From Echinometra lucunter (taxonomy: Eukaryota; Echinodermata; Echinoidea; Camarodonta; Echinometridae), in the NCBI GenBank assembly GCA_029962745.1, contig CM057154.1, positions 26,252,970 through 26,316,969 on the forward strand: 64,000 bases of DNA, given 5' to 3'. Shown in pieces: positions 34,325 to 44,479 of this stretch (its first letter is position 1; each line of letters opens with the position of its first letter). A program made the position numbers and the translations under genes. The notes beneath the pieces were generated by a model. The model did not search any database and was not told where the DNA came from. It was given only the letters and a program-made list of their open reading frames with translations.

Positions 34325-34800
34325 TCAAGATTCTAGATTCTTTATTGGTCCATGCATATTATTGCATAGAAATTTTGCTTCCAGTGGCTTTTTAACATAA
34401 TACAATACAATTCATAACAGTAAAGAAAACAAAAACAATGAAAGGATATAAATGAGTGAGCATGCAATTCATGCATGTATAACATTATTTACAACCAAGT
34501 GTGTTGATCTAATTTGCTGATTACCAATACCGACCGCCTCCAAAAACTCCGCAACTCTCAGACCCATCCCCGATCCACCCAAGAAATCATCATTATACTT
34601 CAGTGACTTTAGAAATGCTCTTGATTTCTCAGTGGATCTCGTCCGTTTTCCAGATGGTGTCCACAAGGTGCGTGGAATAAAGACAAAACAATCATGCAGT
34701 TTTGAAGAATAATTTTTTTTCATAAATGCTACAGATTAAAGCATATGTCAATTACAATACCAAAAATCTCCAAGGCCAATAAGAGGGGCATTGAGGCCAA
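34325..34800 (-). mobile_element. Probable LINE 3' end
   Basis: Read on the minus strand, an open stretch (34723-34469) encodes RTLWTPSGKRTRSTEKS and GLRVAEFLEAVGIGNQQIRS. It is followed by non-coding sequence ending GACCAATAAAGAATCTAGA and ATCTTGAAG, the short terminal direct repeat style of several non-LTR retrotransposon 3' ends. The encoded stretch is not securely assigned to an ORF2. Confidence 0.45.
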
Positions 34801-35159
34801 TCAAAAGGGCATCCACGGCCATGGCCTTGGTGGCCTTCGATTAATTTAAGCCCTGTAACTCCATCAATAAAATCTGTTTATGAGTCTATATAGGAAAGGT
34901 GTTCGATCCGAGAAAATTGGTGCCAAAGGCTTAAAAGTGTTCCAATCGCCTGAAAAAAGATAATTTGTTCATATAGCTAGAATGTATGAAATAACCCCTC
35001 AAAATTTTAACCTGGCATGCTAAGGGGTAATGAGGGGGGTGTTGGGTTGGGTTGTCACTGTTGGGTTAACTGAGAATATATTTGAACTACAATACAAGTT
35101 ACAATATAATTTTATCATCAATAGTGATCTGTTAGTTTACTGACAGGTTTAGTAACCCA

Positions 35160-35460
35160 AATTATTTTTTATGACAAATGTCTCTCCAAGTGCTATGCTC
35201 TTGAGTCATCTGCTTCAGCTCTTCATATCCTGTTGCTCCACACTCTCTATCAAATCATCTAGGAAGCCTTCACGAGGTCTTCCCTTTGCCTTCTTTCCAT
35301 GCAGGTGACCTCCTATAACTCTGACCATCAAACTATCATGTCGCATTATGTGTACTATCCATTTCTTCTGTCTTTGTCTGATTGTTTGAATCAGCATGCG
35401 CTCTTCTTGAACATGGTGCTATATCTCTTCATTCGAGGTTCTATCTCTCCATGCAGAGAA
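35160..35460 (-). mobile_element. LINE ORF2 C-terminal fragment
   Basis: The minus-strand frame encodes ERMLIQTIRQRQKKWIVHIM then RHDSLMVRV, GKKAKGRPREGFLDDL and SYEELKQMTQEHSTWRDI. The RQRQ...GHIxR...GKRxRGRPR pattern is the conserved C-terminal part of endonuclease/RT proteins of EEP LINEs. One in-frame stop lies just upstream. Only about 300 bp remain, with no RT core. Confidence 0.75.
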
Positions 35461-36552
35461 GAGAAGCCAGTTTTATGGAAGCAAATATTTTGAAGCTCAT
35501 AAATATATTTTTAAATGTTAGCAGAGCTAACCGATTAGCATAAGAATGTTTAACAGGTGCCTGTGCGGAGTTATGCGGAATCCGAGACCATTCAGAAATC
35601 ACTGACCTTGTTCGACACACAGCAGAACGGACGCCTAATTGGAATTTAGATCGTGATGATCAGTTTTTGTCAGAACTGACAGCAAGCTCAAGAGAATGGA
35701 CAGTGGATTACTCCTGGAAGGAATAGATGTATATGAGAACATCGCACAGCGGCATCCTTTACAGTTAGGCAGAGTGGGTAATTAGTAAGTAACCAGCTCT
35801 TCTCAGTCCGTTTCTTGCCGTCGAAGCTTGGTGCTCCCCAGGATACAGGTATGTTTTATAATATATATTTAATGTTCTTTTGCAGGTTATGCTATAGGGT
35901 AGGGAGGCGGAATTGAAAATAATTTATTCACGGTTGAGTTGTGAATTAGGGAATAATTTGAATACAGTACAGTGACATGGAACCCCAGAGGAGTAAAAGA
36001 TTTTGGTAATTGGTACACTCTAAAAACATAAACTGGTAATCAACAACAGATAGTACAGTACCTCAAATGGCCTATCAAAAGGCATGTTTGGCGGTTTTCA
36101 TCGGCTTCTCCGCAGCTGGGTATTCACATCAGATTTCCCGATCCTCCCATTGTTTTGTCCATGGAGGAACGGGAAGGTTAGTGGACCAAAAGACGTTGAG
36201 CAGAAATCCGCCTCTAGGCTGCGGTCAAATTGGGCTCTGACTTATGTGTATGATAAAAAGCCTACAACATTACCACACAGACATAAAATCGACCTAAGCT
36301 TCTTTAAAAAGCCAACTGAAAATATATGAATATCAAAAGGACATGCTACATAATTGGAACTTTACGTTGACAGGCAATACATACAGAAAACTGAATTGCC
36401 ATTGAGTTATTTCATGAAGGATTCTGTGATCATCTGCAACATAGACAGGATCTGTGGTTATCATTGTAAGCAGCATCATGCGATGAGTCCTCCATGGTCC
36501 TTAGGTAAACAGAGAGGTAGATTAATCATTCTTATCAACATGTGAGTTACTG
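35461..36552. other. SHPK 3' flank
   Basis: No gene or defined repeat seen. A minus-strand AATAAA (35928-35923) lies about 630 bp past the SHPK stop and is a candidate polyadenylation signal. An open plus-strand frame at 36084-36329 has no recognisable content. Confidence 0.4.
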
Positions 36553-37154
36553 TCATTGATCTCTGCACATAGCTATGGCTGCTCCTAATGAAGCATCACC
36601 CTTATCACTATATATGAATGGTAAACCCTTAAACACTCTCTCAATCTCTTGCTTGAGTACTGGGTTACGAAGCAGAGCACTACCACACCCGACAACCCTT
36701 GTCACTCCTTTAGCCATCATTTCATTTGGAGGAGACATTGCGCCAAGGTTCTTTGCGATCCCACGGCAAGTCGCTCTGAAGACGTCCCCAAGAGACAGGT
36801 TTTCAAAGCCAATGTTGGATGCCATACCTCTCCTGTTCGGCTGATGACGTTCTCCTCCAAGAACGGGGTCTATTTCGAGTGTGGTGTCCTCACAATTTAA
36901 GCCCATCTCGATCAACTTTGAGAATAATTGGTCTCTGTTGGATACTTCGGATAAGTCCAATTGCTGGAGCCATTCCTTGAGTGTGGTGACCAGCTGGGCA
37001 AGGACATTGCCTCCTGTAAGGGCTGCAGCCACAGAAAGGAAGGTCCCATCAAAGAATGGGAAGTACTCGATAGGGGAGGAGGGATCTGATTGGGGAGGGG
37101 TGAAGCCAGCCGGTGTGGTAGTAACAATCTGTGCAGACGTACTGATGCTGATTA
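36553..37154 (-). CDS. SHPK: SHPK exon 3 (C-terminal domain and stop), copy 2
   Basis: A 602-nt exon; acceptor TTAATTTGTAG precedes 37154 and the stop is TGA at 36555-36553. It begins by completing a codon from exon 2 and reads VISISTSAQIVTTTPAGF, then IEYFPFFDGTFLSVAAALTG, VLGGERH and RVVGCGSALLRNPVLKQEIE. These match the C-terminal half of sedoheptulokinase, including the second FGGY-type GSGSA...N motif around the ATP site. This is the only exon 3 in the window. The S block shared with the other SHPK copies begins only about 25 bp upstream of its acceptor, so copies 1 and 3 lose exactly this exon. Confidence 0.93.
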
Positions 37155-37177
37155 CTACAAATTAACAAAAAAGAACA

Positions 37178-38452
37178 TAACAAATGAAAAATGTTTTGTC
37201 TACAAATACTAACTTCAACAACTCCAGAATCATGGAAATTTATAGGAAAATGAAGACACATGGTACTCCATAAAGCAATGGACTACTGAAAAACTTAATC
37301 AGAGCTTAAAATTTCAATGGCCAACACTGCATTACTTGCCATTCACAATGAACATAACAAGAAGAATATTGAATTATTTATTGTATTGCTTACAATTGAT
37401 ACTGCACAGAATGCAATGCAGTTTTGGTCATGGTCATGATGAAAAAAAACCGAATTTCACACATTCAAACATATATCACTATGAATGTGCCAAACTAATA
37501 AACAGATATGACATCTGATAAATGATTTTGTTCTAAAAATTAAATGAAATAGCTTTGTAAACATCATATAAATATGCTGAATGTACAAAATATAAATAAA
37601 ATGAAAAAAAAAAGCTTGTTCTCTTGCTGCTGTGCACAAGTTGTAATGGTGTCATACAAGTTGTGCTTTTTACTGAATGTGATCACTCTAAACAATCCAC
37701 TTAAATGCAAGGTATCAAAATTAATTTGGCCTGGGTTCAATGGAACAGAATTCCATTAAGAAAACTCGAGGCAAGAAGCATGGTTATATGCATTAAACAA
37801 ATCCAGCTTATAAATATGCCATCTATTCTAGTATAGGGGACATCACATCCAGTATAACAGAATGAATGAGATTTCCTCCTCCTTCCTTCTTTCTCTATTT
37901 TTCCTCGCTTTCTTCCATTTTGTTGTTGTTGCTTATATTCCATACGCATTAACAATGCATTCTTTTAAGGGAACTAATCAAGTGATTTGAGAATTGGTGT
38001 CATGTGACTAAAGGTGCAATCACACATCGCCGATTGAGAAAGCAGTTCACGGCGGTTCGGCAATCTGCTGTGAACTGCCAAAGATTATATGCTAACACCG
38101 TACACAAAACCCTAATCATCCATCACTCATCCGCCATCAACCCTGATGTTGAAAACTATTCAAAACACGTTTAAAGAGTTCTGCCATCGCTTTTACACGG
38201 TTCATGGTGGTCTGAGAACTGCTGTGAACCACCGTGAACCGCCATCTAAATTGGCGAAGTGTGATTGCACCTGAAGTTTGTCAGAGAGGGGTGACATTAT
38301 GGTCTTAGCTTCTCCTTTCTTTCCTTCACACACAGTCCTCATCAACTAACTCCCAGAATGCTGGGTAAAGCTTTTGTAGGGTTATTTCATATGTACTAGC
38401 TGTACACAAGCTTCTATCCGGGCTATGGGAACACTTTACAATGTATCAATAC
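37178..38452 (-). other. SHPK intron 2, copy 2, with old MITE
   Basis: Intron sequence between exons 2 and 3, shared with the other two S blocks from ACAAATGAAAAATGTTTTG onward. It contains the MITE at 38012-38272. A minus-strand open stretch just past exon 2 occurs in all S copies but begins at the splice donor and runs into the MITE; I regard it as intronic. Confidence 0.75.
38012..38272. mobile_element. MITE (AGGTGCAATC ends) in SHPK intron 2, copy 2
   Basis: Orthologous insertion to 10653-10911. The right inverted end has one substitution (GGCGAAGTGTGATTGCACCT). Confidence 0.8.
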
Positions 38453-38637
38453 CTCCATCACTTGATGCCTGTAGAACTGGTAGTATGGTACAGGGTAGGT
38501 CCCCCATTCCAACACCAACATCCACACCTTCTGGGATAATGCCATCACACCAACTGGACTCCCTGGTCTGGCCTACAATTGTTCCAGGATCTTTGACTTC
38601 TGGTAGAAGATGAGCTGGAAACCCAGCTTTGGACAGT
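38453..38637 (-). CDS. SHPK: SHPK exon 2, copy 2
   Basis: A 185-nt exon between acceptor TTTAAACAG and donor GTATTG. It encodes LSKAGFPAHLLPEVKDPGTI, then VGQTRESSWCDGIIPEG and VGVGMGDLPCTILPVLQASS. This corresponds to the part of sedoheptulokinase with FPxHLLPDI and the GD segment that carries the catalytic aspartate in FGGY kinases. It joins exon 1 (two carried nucleotides) and exon 3 (one carried) without a frame change. It is identical in length in all three copies. Confidence 0.93.
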
Positions 38638-39338
38638 CTGTTTAAAGATGAAAAAAATATCAGATTTATCAGAAGCCAAAGCCACATGAAATTAAATGCT
38701 TGAAACTGAATCAGTGCAAAAGATACATGCAAAAAAAAAAATGAAATAGCAGAGGATAAGACATAAAAAGTAGGGAATTCTTCGAATGTCAAATTATTTC
38801 GAGATTATTTTCAACACTTCTGCTAATTTAGAATTAAACACACACAAAATGCATGAAAAAAGTTGAAATATACCACAAATCTTAGAATTCTCAGCATGTC
38901 AGTGTGCTCAGGTTGTTCAATATACATTCTAGAGGTCTTAAATATTTGTGGAATTTATCGGTCAACAGTGACTGAAAATCCAAGTACTACATGTAGGCAA
39001 TTTTACTAAAAATGTAAAAACTAGTATGTAGATACATTTCTGTGAATTTAGATCAGTCGAGTCCCAAAGATTTCATTGCATGGAAAAACAAACATTTCAT
39101 GATGACAATAAATAAGAAAATATAAAATAATTACAAATACACTCGTTAATGCCTTTTGCAGGACAAATAACCCTCTTTCACTTACCAGTAGACAGCATTC
39201 AGCTAGCTCACAAATATTTTATCATATAGGCCTATATCTGTGAGCTCTGAAACTAAGGTTTGCGTAGATAAGCTAGCAAAGAGTAAGTGGATGAAGGCAT
39301 GATCAAGTAATGTATTTCAATTCAGAACTTAAATTTAC

Positions 39339-39999
39339 ATTTGATAATTCCAAGCACTTGTGTTGCAGTTGAAATACCCCCAGCTGGCTGCATTCTGTGT
39401 TGACATAACAGGACTGCCTCGCCCACACAACAGTGTCACAAACAAATCCATAATTGTTCCAGCTCGATCAAATTTCTGTAAATATTCTGGGCTGTGTTCC
39501 TGAAGCCAGAATGCTGTAGCACATCCGTGTCCTGTCGCTAACCTGAGATGTGAGTCTGGAGATGGAAGTTTAGCCAGAAATTCAGGACTACATCTTCCAT
39601 CTTGCCATGTAAACAAATTGCTAAATTTGCCCCTGCTTGTTCCAAGTTCATCTTCCATTTCCTTCATGATTTCATCGATTTTCAAGCTAGATTTCCAAAA
39701 GACAATGCCATGCATCTTTCCAGTCACACCTATTGTCTTCAACTTGCACGCATGTTTGCATGTAGAATAAAACTGGGCTAACTGCTGAAGGCACAAAAGA
39801 ATAGTTTTAAAGATCTTGGTCACGTCTTGCTCATCGGAAAACTGCGGGTACTCCACGCCGACAGTCTGGGCAGCCGTGGAGTGACCGACGGTGTACAAGA
39901 CCTCGCGGTTATCGCAGTTTATCAGCGATCATCCGATAGTTTAACGGATGTTGTACCGAGGTCGATCCCAAGTTTGGTTTCCACAAATTTCACATTCAT
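39339..39999 (-). CDS. SHPK: SHPK exon 1, copy 2, with an 8-bp frameshifting insertion
   Basis: It starts at ATG 39999-39997 with MNVKFVETKLGIDLGTTSVK, the P-loop-like phosphate motif of FGGY kinases, and ends before donor GTAAAT. Later motifs are TIGVTGKMHGIVFWK, FTWQDGRCSPEFL, FDRAGTIMDLF and QNAASWGYFN. Sedoheptulokinase phosphorylates sedoheptulose to the 7-phosphate, feeding the non-oxidative pentose phosphate pathway. Relative to copy 3, eight extra bases near 39929-39936 shift the frame after codon 22 and create an early stop. Without them the three exons give about 479 residues, close to the human length. It may be an allele, an assembly error or a real inactivation. Confidence 0.9.
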
Positions 40000-40330
40000 T
40001 TTGAGACTAATTTATGTTCATGCTGGTTTAAATTTCGATACAAAACTGCTCTAGAATTAACAAAATATGAACTTTTTGAGTATTTGACGTGAGTGTAGGC
40101 TGTAGCAGTGAAAGAAGTGGGCGTGTCTCGCATGCACACATGTGTGCTTATGGCAAGCTAAAATAAAATGTGGATTCATTTGTCATACTGTGTGGGATGT
40201 GTCCACCGTAAGGTCACGTACCAAACGAAATACGTGAAGGAATGACTAAATGCAAACTGGAGCATAGGGAGCTGAGAGAGGGGTGTCGCTAGAACATTTT
40301 GAAGGGGGGGGGGGGTGTAACACCCAAATT
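40000..40330 (-). promoter_or_regulatory. SHPK 5' flank, copy 2
   Basis: About 290 bp between the ATG and a poly-G mobile-element end (GTGTCGCTAGAACATTTTGA near 40288). It is strongly conserved with 63613-63925 beside copy 3. No TATA box is evident; GGTCACGTACC and CGTGAAGG words recur in both copies. A promoter role is inferred from position only. Confidence 0.3.
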
Positions 40331-40399
40331 TGCTGAAAGTTACGCTGCATTGAAAAAGTCTGATACCCCTCCATCACACCACACAAGAAATTGTTTTCA

Positions 40400-42960
40400 A
40401 GCATGTATCGCAGCTGTAGATCTCTGTTATAGTTGTGTTAAGATACCGTACTTTGATGGAATGTATATTAGGGACCGCGAAGTGTTTTTTTTTATAATCT
40501 AATTTCATTTTATCTGTTTTTTTTTTTTGGGGGGGGGGGGGAATAATGCTTCTTTCTTGACTAGGAACCACCCTGTTTTTTAATTTTGCCAGCGAGAGAA
40601 ACAAGCGGAGCCCCAAATACCCACTTCATGTTATATGAACGACCTGAAATAAGTGTTTAAACTTTGTATGACAATCATTCAATTGGTCTATATTATCAGT
40701 GGCGTACCGTATAAAGTTATTTATATCATGTTAACAATAACAACAGTAATCTCGAAACAAGGTGTAATTAGGGATATGAAACGTTTTCAAATTTGGAGAA
40801 ACTAACGCATCTTGTTAGATACCACCCTGTTTTGAAATTTTTCGAGCGAGCGAGCGAAGCGAAGGAGTCAAAAATTACAACTTTATTTGCAATGAAAGAT
40901 GGTGTTATCTTTTAAATTTTTTTATTTTTTTTAAATAAAAATACACTATCGGATCACTATAGGCCTATATGATCTGGTCACCTCGTTGCCAATGACTCTG
41001 TTTGGCACCTCCCTGGTCTGTTATTTGGTGTCGAAACCACCGTGTTTCTAAAAATTTCGAGCGAGCAAAGCAAGCGAGGAAAAATATACTCTTTCCATTG
41101 TAGAAGTGTTATTTAGTCATCGAAATACACTCGCCTTATAAGATATCTAAAATAATCTTTTCGATCACATGTGTGCTATATATGACTATGCTAGTTGCTA
41201 TATACATGTACATTTAGGTACCTCGCTCATCGTCAAAAATCATTCTGTTTTTACGAGCGAGCAAAATCAGTGACCCCCATAACCCTCCCCCCAAAATATG
41301 TATGGATTCGTCAGCAAAATGCAGATATTTTTTGTAAAAATTTGTGACCCACCTCATCGTGCCCAAATATTATGACAATTTTCTAATGGCTTCTGAAATA
41401 AGCTGATTGCCGTGGCCGAGATCATCTTGTTTCTAGCTTTTACGAGCCAGATCAAGTAGCGAGCTAGCAAATGAAAAAATGGGAATATTTGTTTTTATCT
41501 AGGTCGTTATCTACTGAAAGTGTATTTTTAGGTAAACTTGCCCTCGATTTCTTGTAGTGAAATCCAAGTGTGGTTATATTACTAACATTCAATGAATGGA
41601 AGAATGGTAGCCCATGACATCAGATTGAGACACAAGATGCAAACTGATTCCTTTCATAAGATTAGTAAAATCATCGGCATTGGTTTAAGTTACTTAAATG
41701 CTCGCGAGCAAAGCGAGCAAGCATTCCCAATTTCCCATTTTCCTTTTCCTTGTTTTCACCCTTTCTTTTCACGTTTCTTCTCCTTTCTTTTCTCTTTCTT
41801 TGCTCTTTTTTTGCCAGCCGAGGAAGGGGGGGGGTCCATGTCCTCCGAGTTACGCCACTGATTACTGTTTTCTTCTTATGATACATATTCTCTTATTTCT
41901 TAGGTTTTAATAAAACCACACCCAAAATGGATGATCCTGCTCATAGGCGCCGGAAGCGGGGGGGGGGGGGGGGGGGGGGGCAATTGCACCCCAATCATTC
42001 GAAAGCGGGGGCAAAATCGATATTTGCCCCCCCAAAGGGACCCCTTCGGAAGAAAAAAAAATGGATCATATACAAGCATGTGAAATGAGCATATGGACAT
42101 GATTAGTGCTCTAAAATGCAAACTTTCAGCATCCCAGAATCGCTACGCTGCCTCGTCCCTCGTATAGTAATTAGAAGCAACGTTTCTCAGTATTTAGAAA
42201 TTCTGTCTATCATCTTTGAAAAAGGGGCAGATGCTTGCTTCATTTGGGGGATTATTTTCATAGGGGGTTGGAAGCAGGGGGGCAGGGGGGGGGGGGCAAT
42301 TGCTCCCCCTGTCATTCGAAAGGGGGGCAAATCGGTCCCCCGGCCCCCCTCGGAAGAATTTTGTTTTTCTTGGATCATATACAACCCATGTAAAATGAGC
42401 ATATTGACACGATTAGAATATTGACACCATTCGTCCGCGCTTGTATATTACACATTGAAATATTACACATTGAAATGTCTTCGTCCGCGCGAGCGAAGCG
42501 AGCCCGGACCGTAGTAAAACTAAAACTGAATAGTTAATTTTCGGGCAAAGGATGTCGGCCCCATCATCAAAATTTACCATTATGCCATTCATACCCCCCC
42601 CCCCATTGCCATGCCCGGTCTCCTGAGTGTCTCTCGGAATCCTAACATGCAAGAAGCGGTGAACAAATAATCATGTTTCAGTATTAACGATGAAAAAAGA
42701 TGGGAAACAGTTTTGATAACAGTATTTTCTTAATTCAAAAAATTCTTAACTTGTCCTTTATACATGAATGAATATGTATAAAGGGGGAAGGGGAGAAAGG
42801 TGCTTTTTTTCGGGGGGAAGGTGTATAATTATGGGGTACGTCGTATGCTGGTAGTAAGCATTTGAGGTGGGCCCCCATAAAGGTTTTGGGTGGGCCCCCA
42901 AGAGTGTTTGCCCCCACCCCAAAGCTGGGACCCTTTCGGCGCGCCTGATCCTCCTCCTCC
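40400..42960. repeat. Cluster of poly-G and GAGCGAGCGAAGCGAGC modules, hAT-type remnants
   Basis: GCGAGCGAAGCGAA-type words occur near 40850, 41065, 41700 and 42490, each near a T run and a G or C tract. A hAT-style end CAGTGGCGTACCG lies at about 40699 and an inverted one (GAGTTACGCCACTG) near 41861, but their flanks do not match as an 8-bp duplication, so they may be ends of different elements. Two similar sub-repeats (GGAAGCGGGG... and GGAAGCAGGGG..., each followed by GCAATTG and CATTCGAAAG) start near 41950 and 42270. No gene seen. Confidence 0.6.
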
Positions 42961-42967
42961 TCTTATG

Positions 42968-44260
42968 CAGTGGCGGCACCAAGGGGGGGGGGGGGAAGGC
43001 ATGGGGGGCATTTGCCCCCTCACTCAGAAGCTTTCCCACCCGTTGCCCCCCCCCCCAGCAATTTTGAGGACTGAAAAGAAAAATTATAGAGTAATTTGTA
43101 AATAAGTAGATGCTGTCATAAGTATCATATTCAAGGCGTGGAGTGCTCTAAAATACCATTTTCCGCTCTTCAAAACTTGAAAATTATTTTTCTCAGTCGC
43201 TGTTGGCTTCCTCGCACACTATTAGTTTGTAATAAGTTTATACCGCTTGTTATATCTTATAGTAAGGCAGACATTTCAATGTGTAATATACAAGCTAATG
43301 TAATTGTTAAACTGGCGTGTATTCTGTCGTCAGCAATGTGTGTGTGTGGGTGGGGGGAGAACGTGGAGAACAAATACTCAAAGTCTGCCCCCTCCCTTGA
43401 AATAAATATGCACCTATTCATGTAAAGTCTGGATTAAACTCATCGATTTGCTTCATTAAGAATGCTTGAACTCATAAATCCGGGGGGGGGGGGATGGGGA
43501 ATACATCCCCCCACTTTTTCAAGAAGGGGGATGGCGTGTACAAATATTCACCCCACTTTTTAAGGAAGAAATGATATTCGAATTAATCATTTAGTAAAAC
43601 TTTTAATAATCTGTCATAAACAACCGTCATATTTTAGAATTTCTATTTGAAAATTCGATTAAAAACCAGAAAAGTGGTTATTTTTTAGGCTAGCTCGCTT
43701 CGTTCGCTCGTCATATGTTAGAATTTCTATTTGAGAATGTGATAAAAAACAGAAAAGTGGTTATAATAAAAATCAAAATATTTGTAAGGGAGTCTGTGCG
43801 GGTGGGTGAGGGTGTGTTTATATTTAAGTGTGAGTTCGACAAAAAAAAAAAGAAAATCGGCGAACAGTCGATCATCCCCTCTCCCCTCCCCCCTCCCACT
43901 CCTCAAAGTGGATTTACGCCGGTGCTTGAACTCTTCGTTCATAATTGTCACCGCCATTATTTTGACTTAGTGAAACAATAAGTATGTAAATATGTGCAAT
44001 GTGTAGATGTAAATGTTCAGTTCATGATCTAGTTTTGATCAATAACTTTGCTCCGTAAGGCATTACCTGATTTTACAAAAATTTCTCTCTATATCAAGTG
44101 TAACAGAACAAAATGTTTATTGGGGTCACTAAAACTCACGCTTCGCGCTCGATTTTTCCATAGATGCAAAAAAAAAATTGATTGCCCTTGCCCCCAACAT
44201 TTTCTTTTGCCCTCCATTTGCCCCCCCCCCCCCACTTTAACAATCTTGGTGCCGCCACTG
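42968..44260. mobile_element. hAT-like non-autonomous element, 1.3 kb
   Basis: Ends CAGTGGCGGCACCAAGGGGG and, inverted, CAGTGGCGGCACCAAGATTG. Flanks CTCTTATG (42960-42967) and CTCTTACG (44261-44268) form an 8-bp duplication with one mismatch. The interior contains two ~85-bp repeats around GAAAAGTGGTTA and GAATTTCTATTTGAGAAT (43620-43765), a GCTCGCTTCGTTCGCTCG module, and an internal copy of the left end of the 27038 element (near 43890-43920), so it may be composite. No transposase frame. Confidence 0.75.
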
Positions 44261-44394
44261 CTCTTACGCAAAGAAAAACAGTCAATAATGAAAAGGGGTA
44301 AGGTGGTGGTGGTGATTTGGGTTTTTACAGACATGTATCAATCAATTCTGATTTTTCACGTCTGGGACCGACCTTTAACGTCACCATCCGAAAG

Positions 44395-44455
44395 ACGTGG
44401 CAAATGTAGATTCATGTCTTGCCAAAGGACATTAGTGCCGCTGCAGGGATTAGAT
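44395..44455 (-). mobile_element. SINE 3' fragment
   Basis: The minus strand reads GCGGCACTAATGTCCTTTGG then CAAGACATGAATCTACATTT and GCCACGTC, the same tail as at 28440-28540. Confidence 0.5.
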
Positions 44456-44479
44456 TTACCACATTCAATTTGTTCTTTG

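Noticed and set aside
36084..36545. Short plus-strand ORFs antisense to the SHPK 3' flank
   Set aside because: No recognisable protein content, no second copy for comparison.
40699..41861. Single hAT element between CAGTGGCGTACC and GTTACGCCACTG
   Set aside because: Flanking octamers TATATTAT and ATTACTGT do not match, so the ends may come from different insertions.
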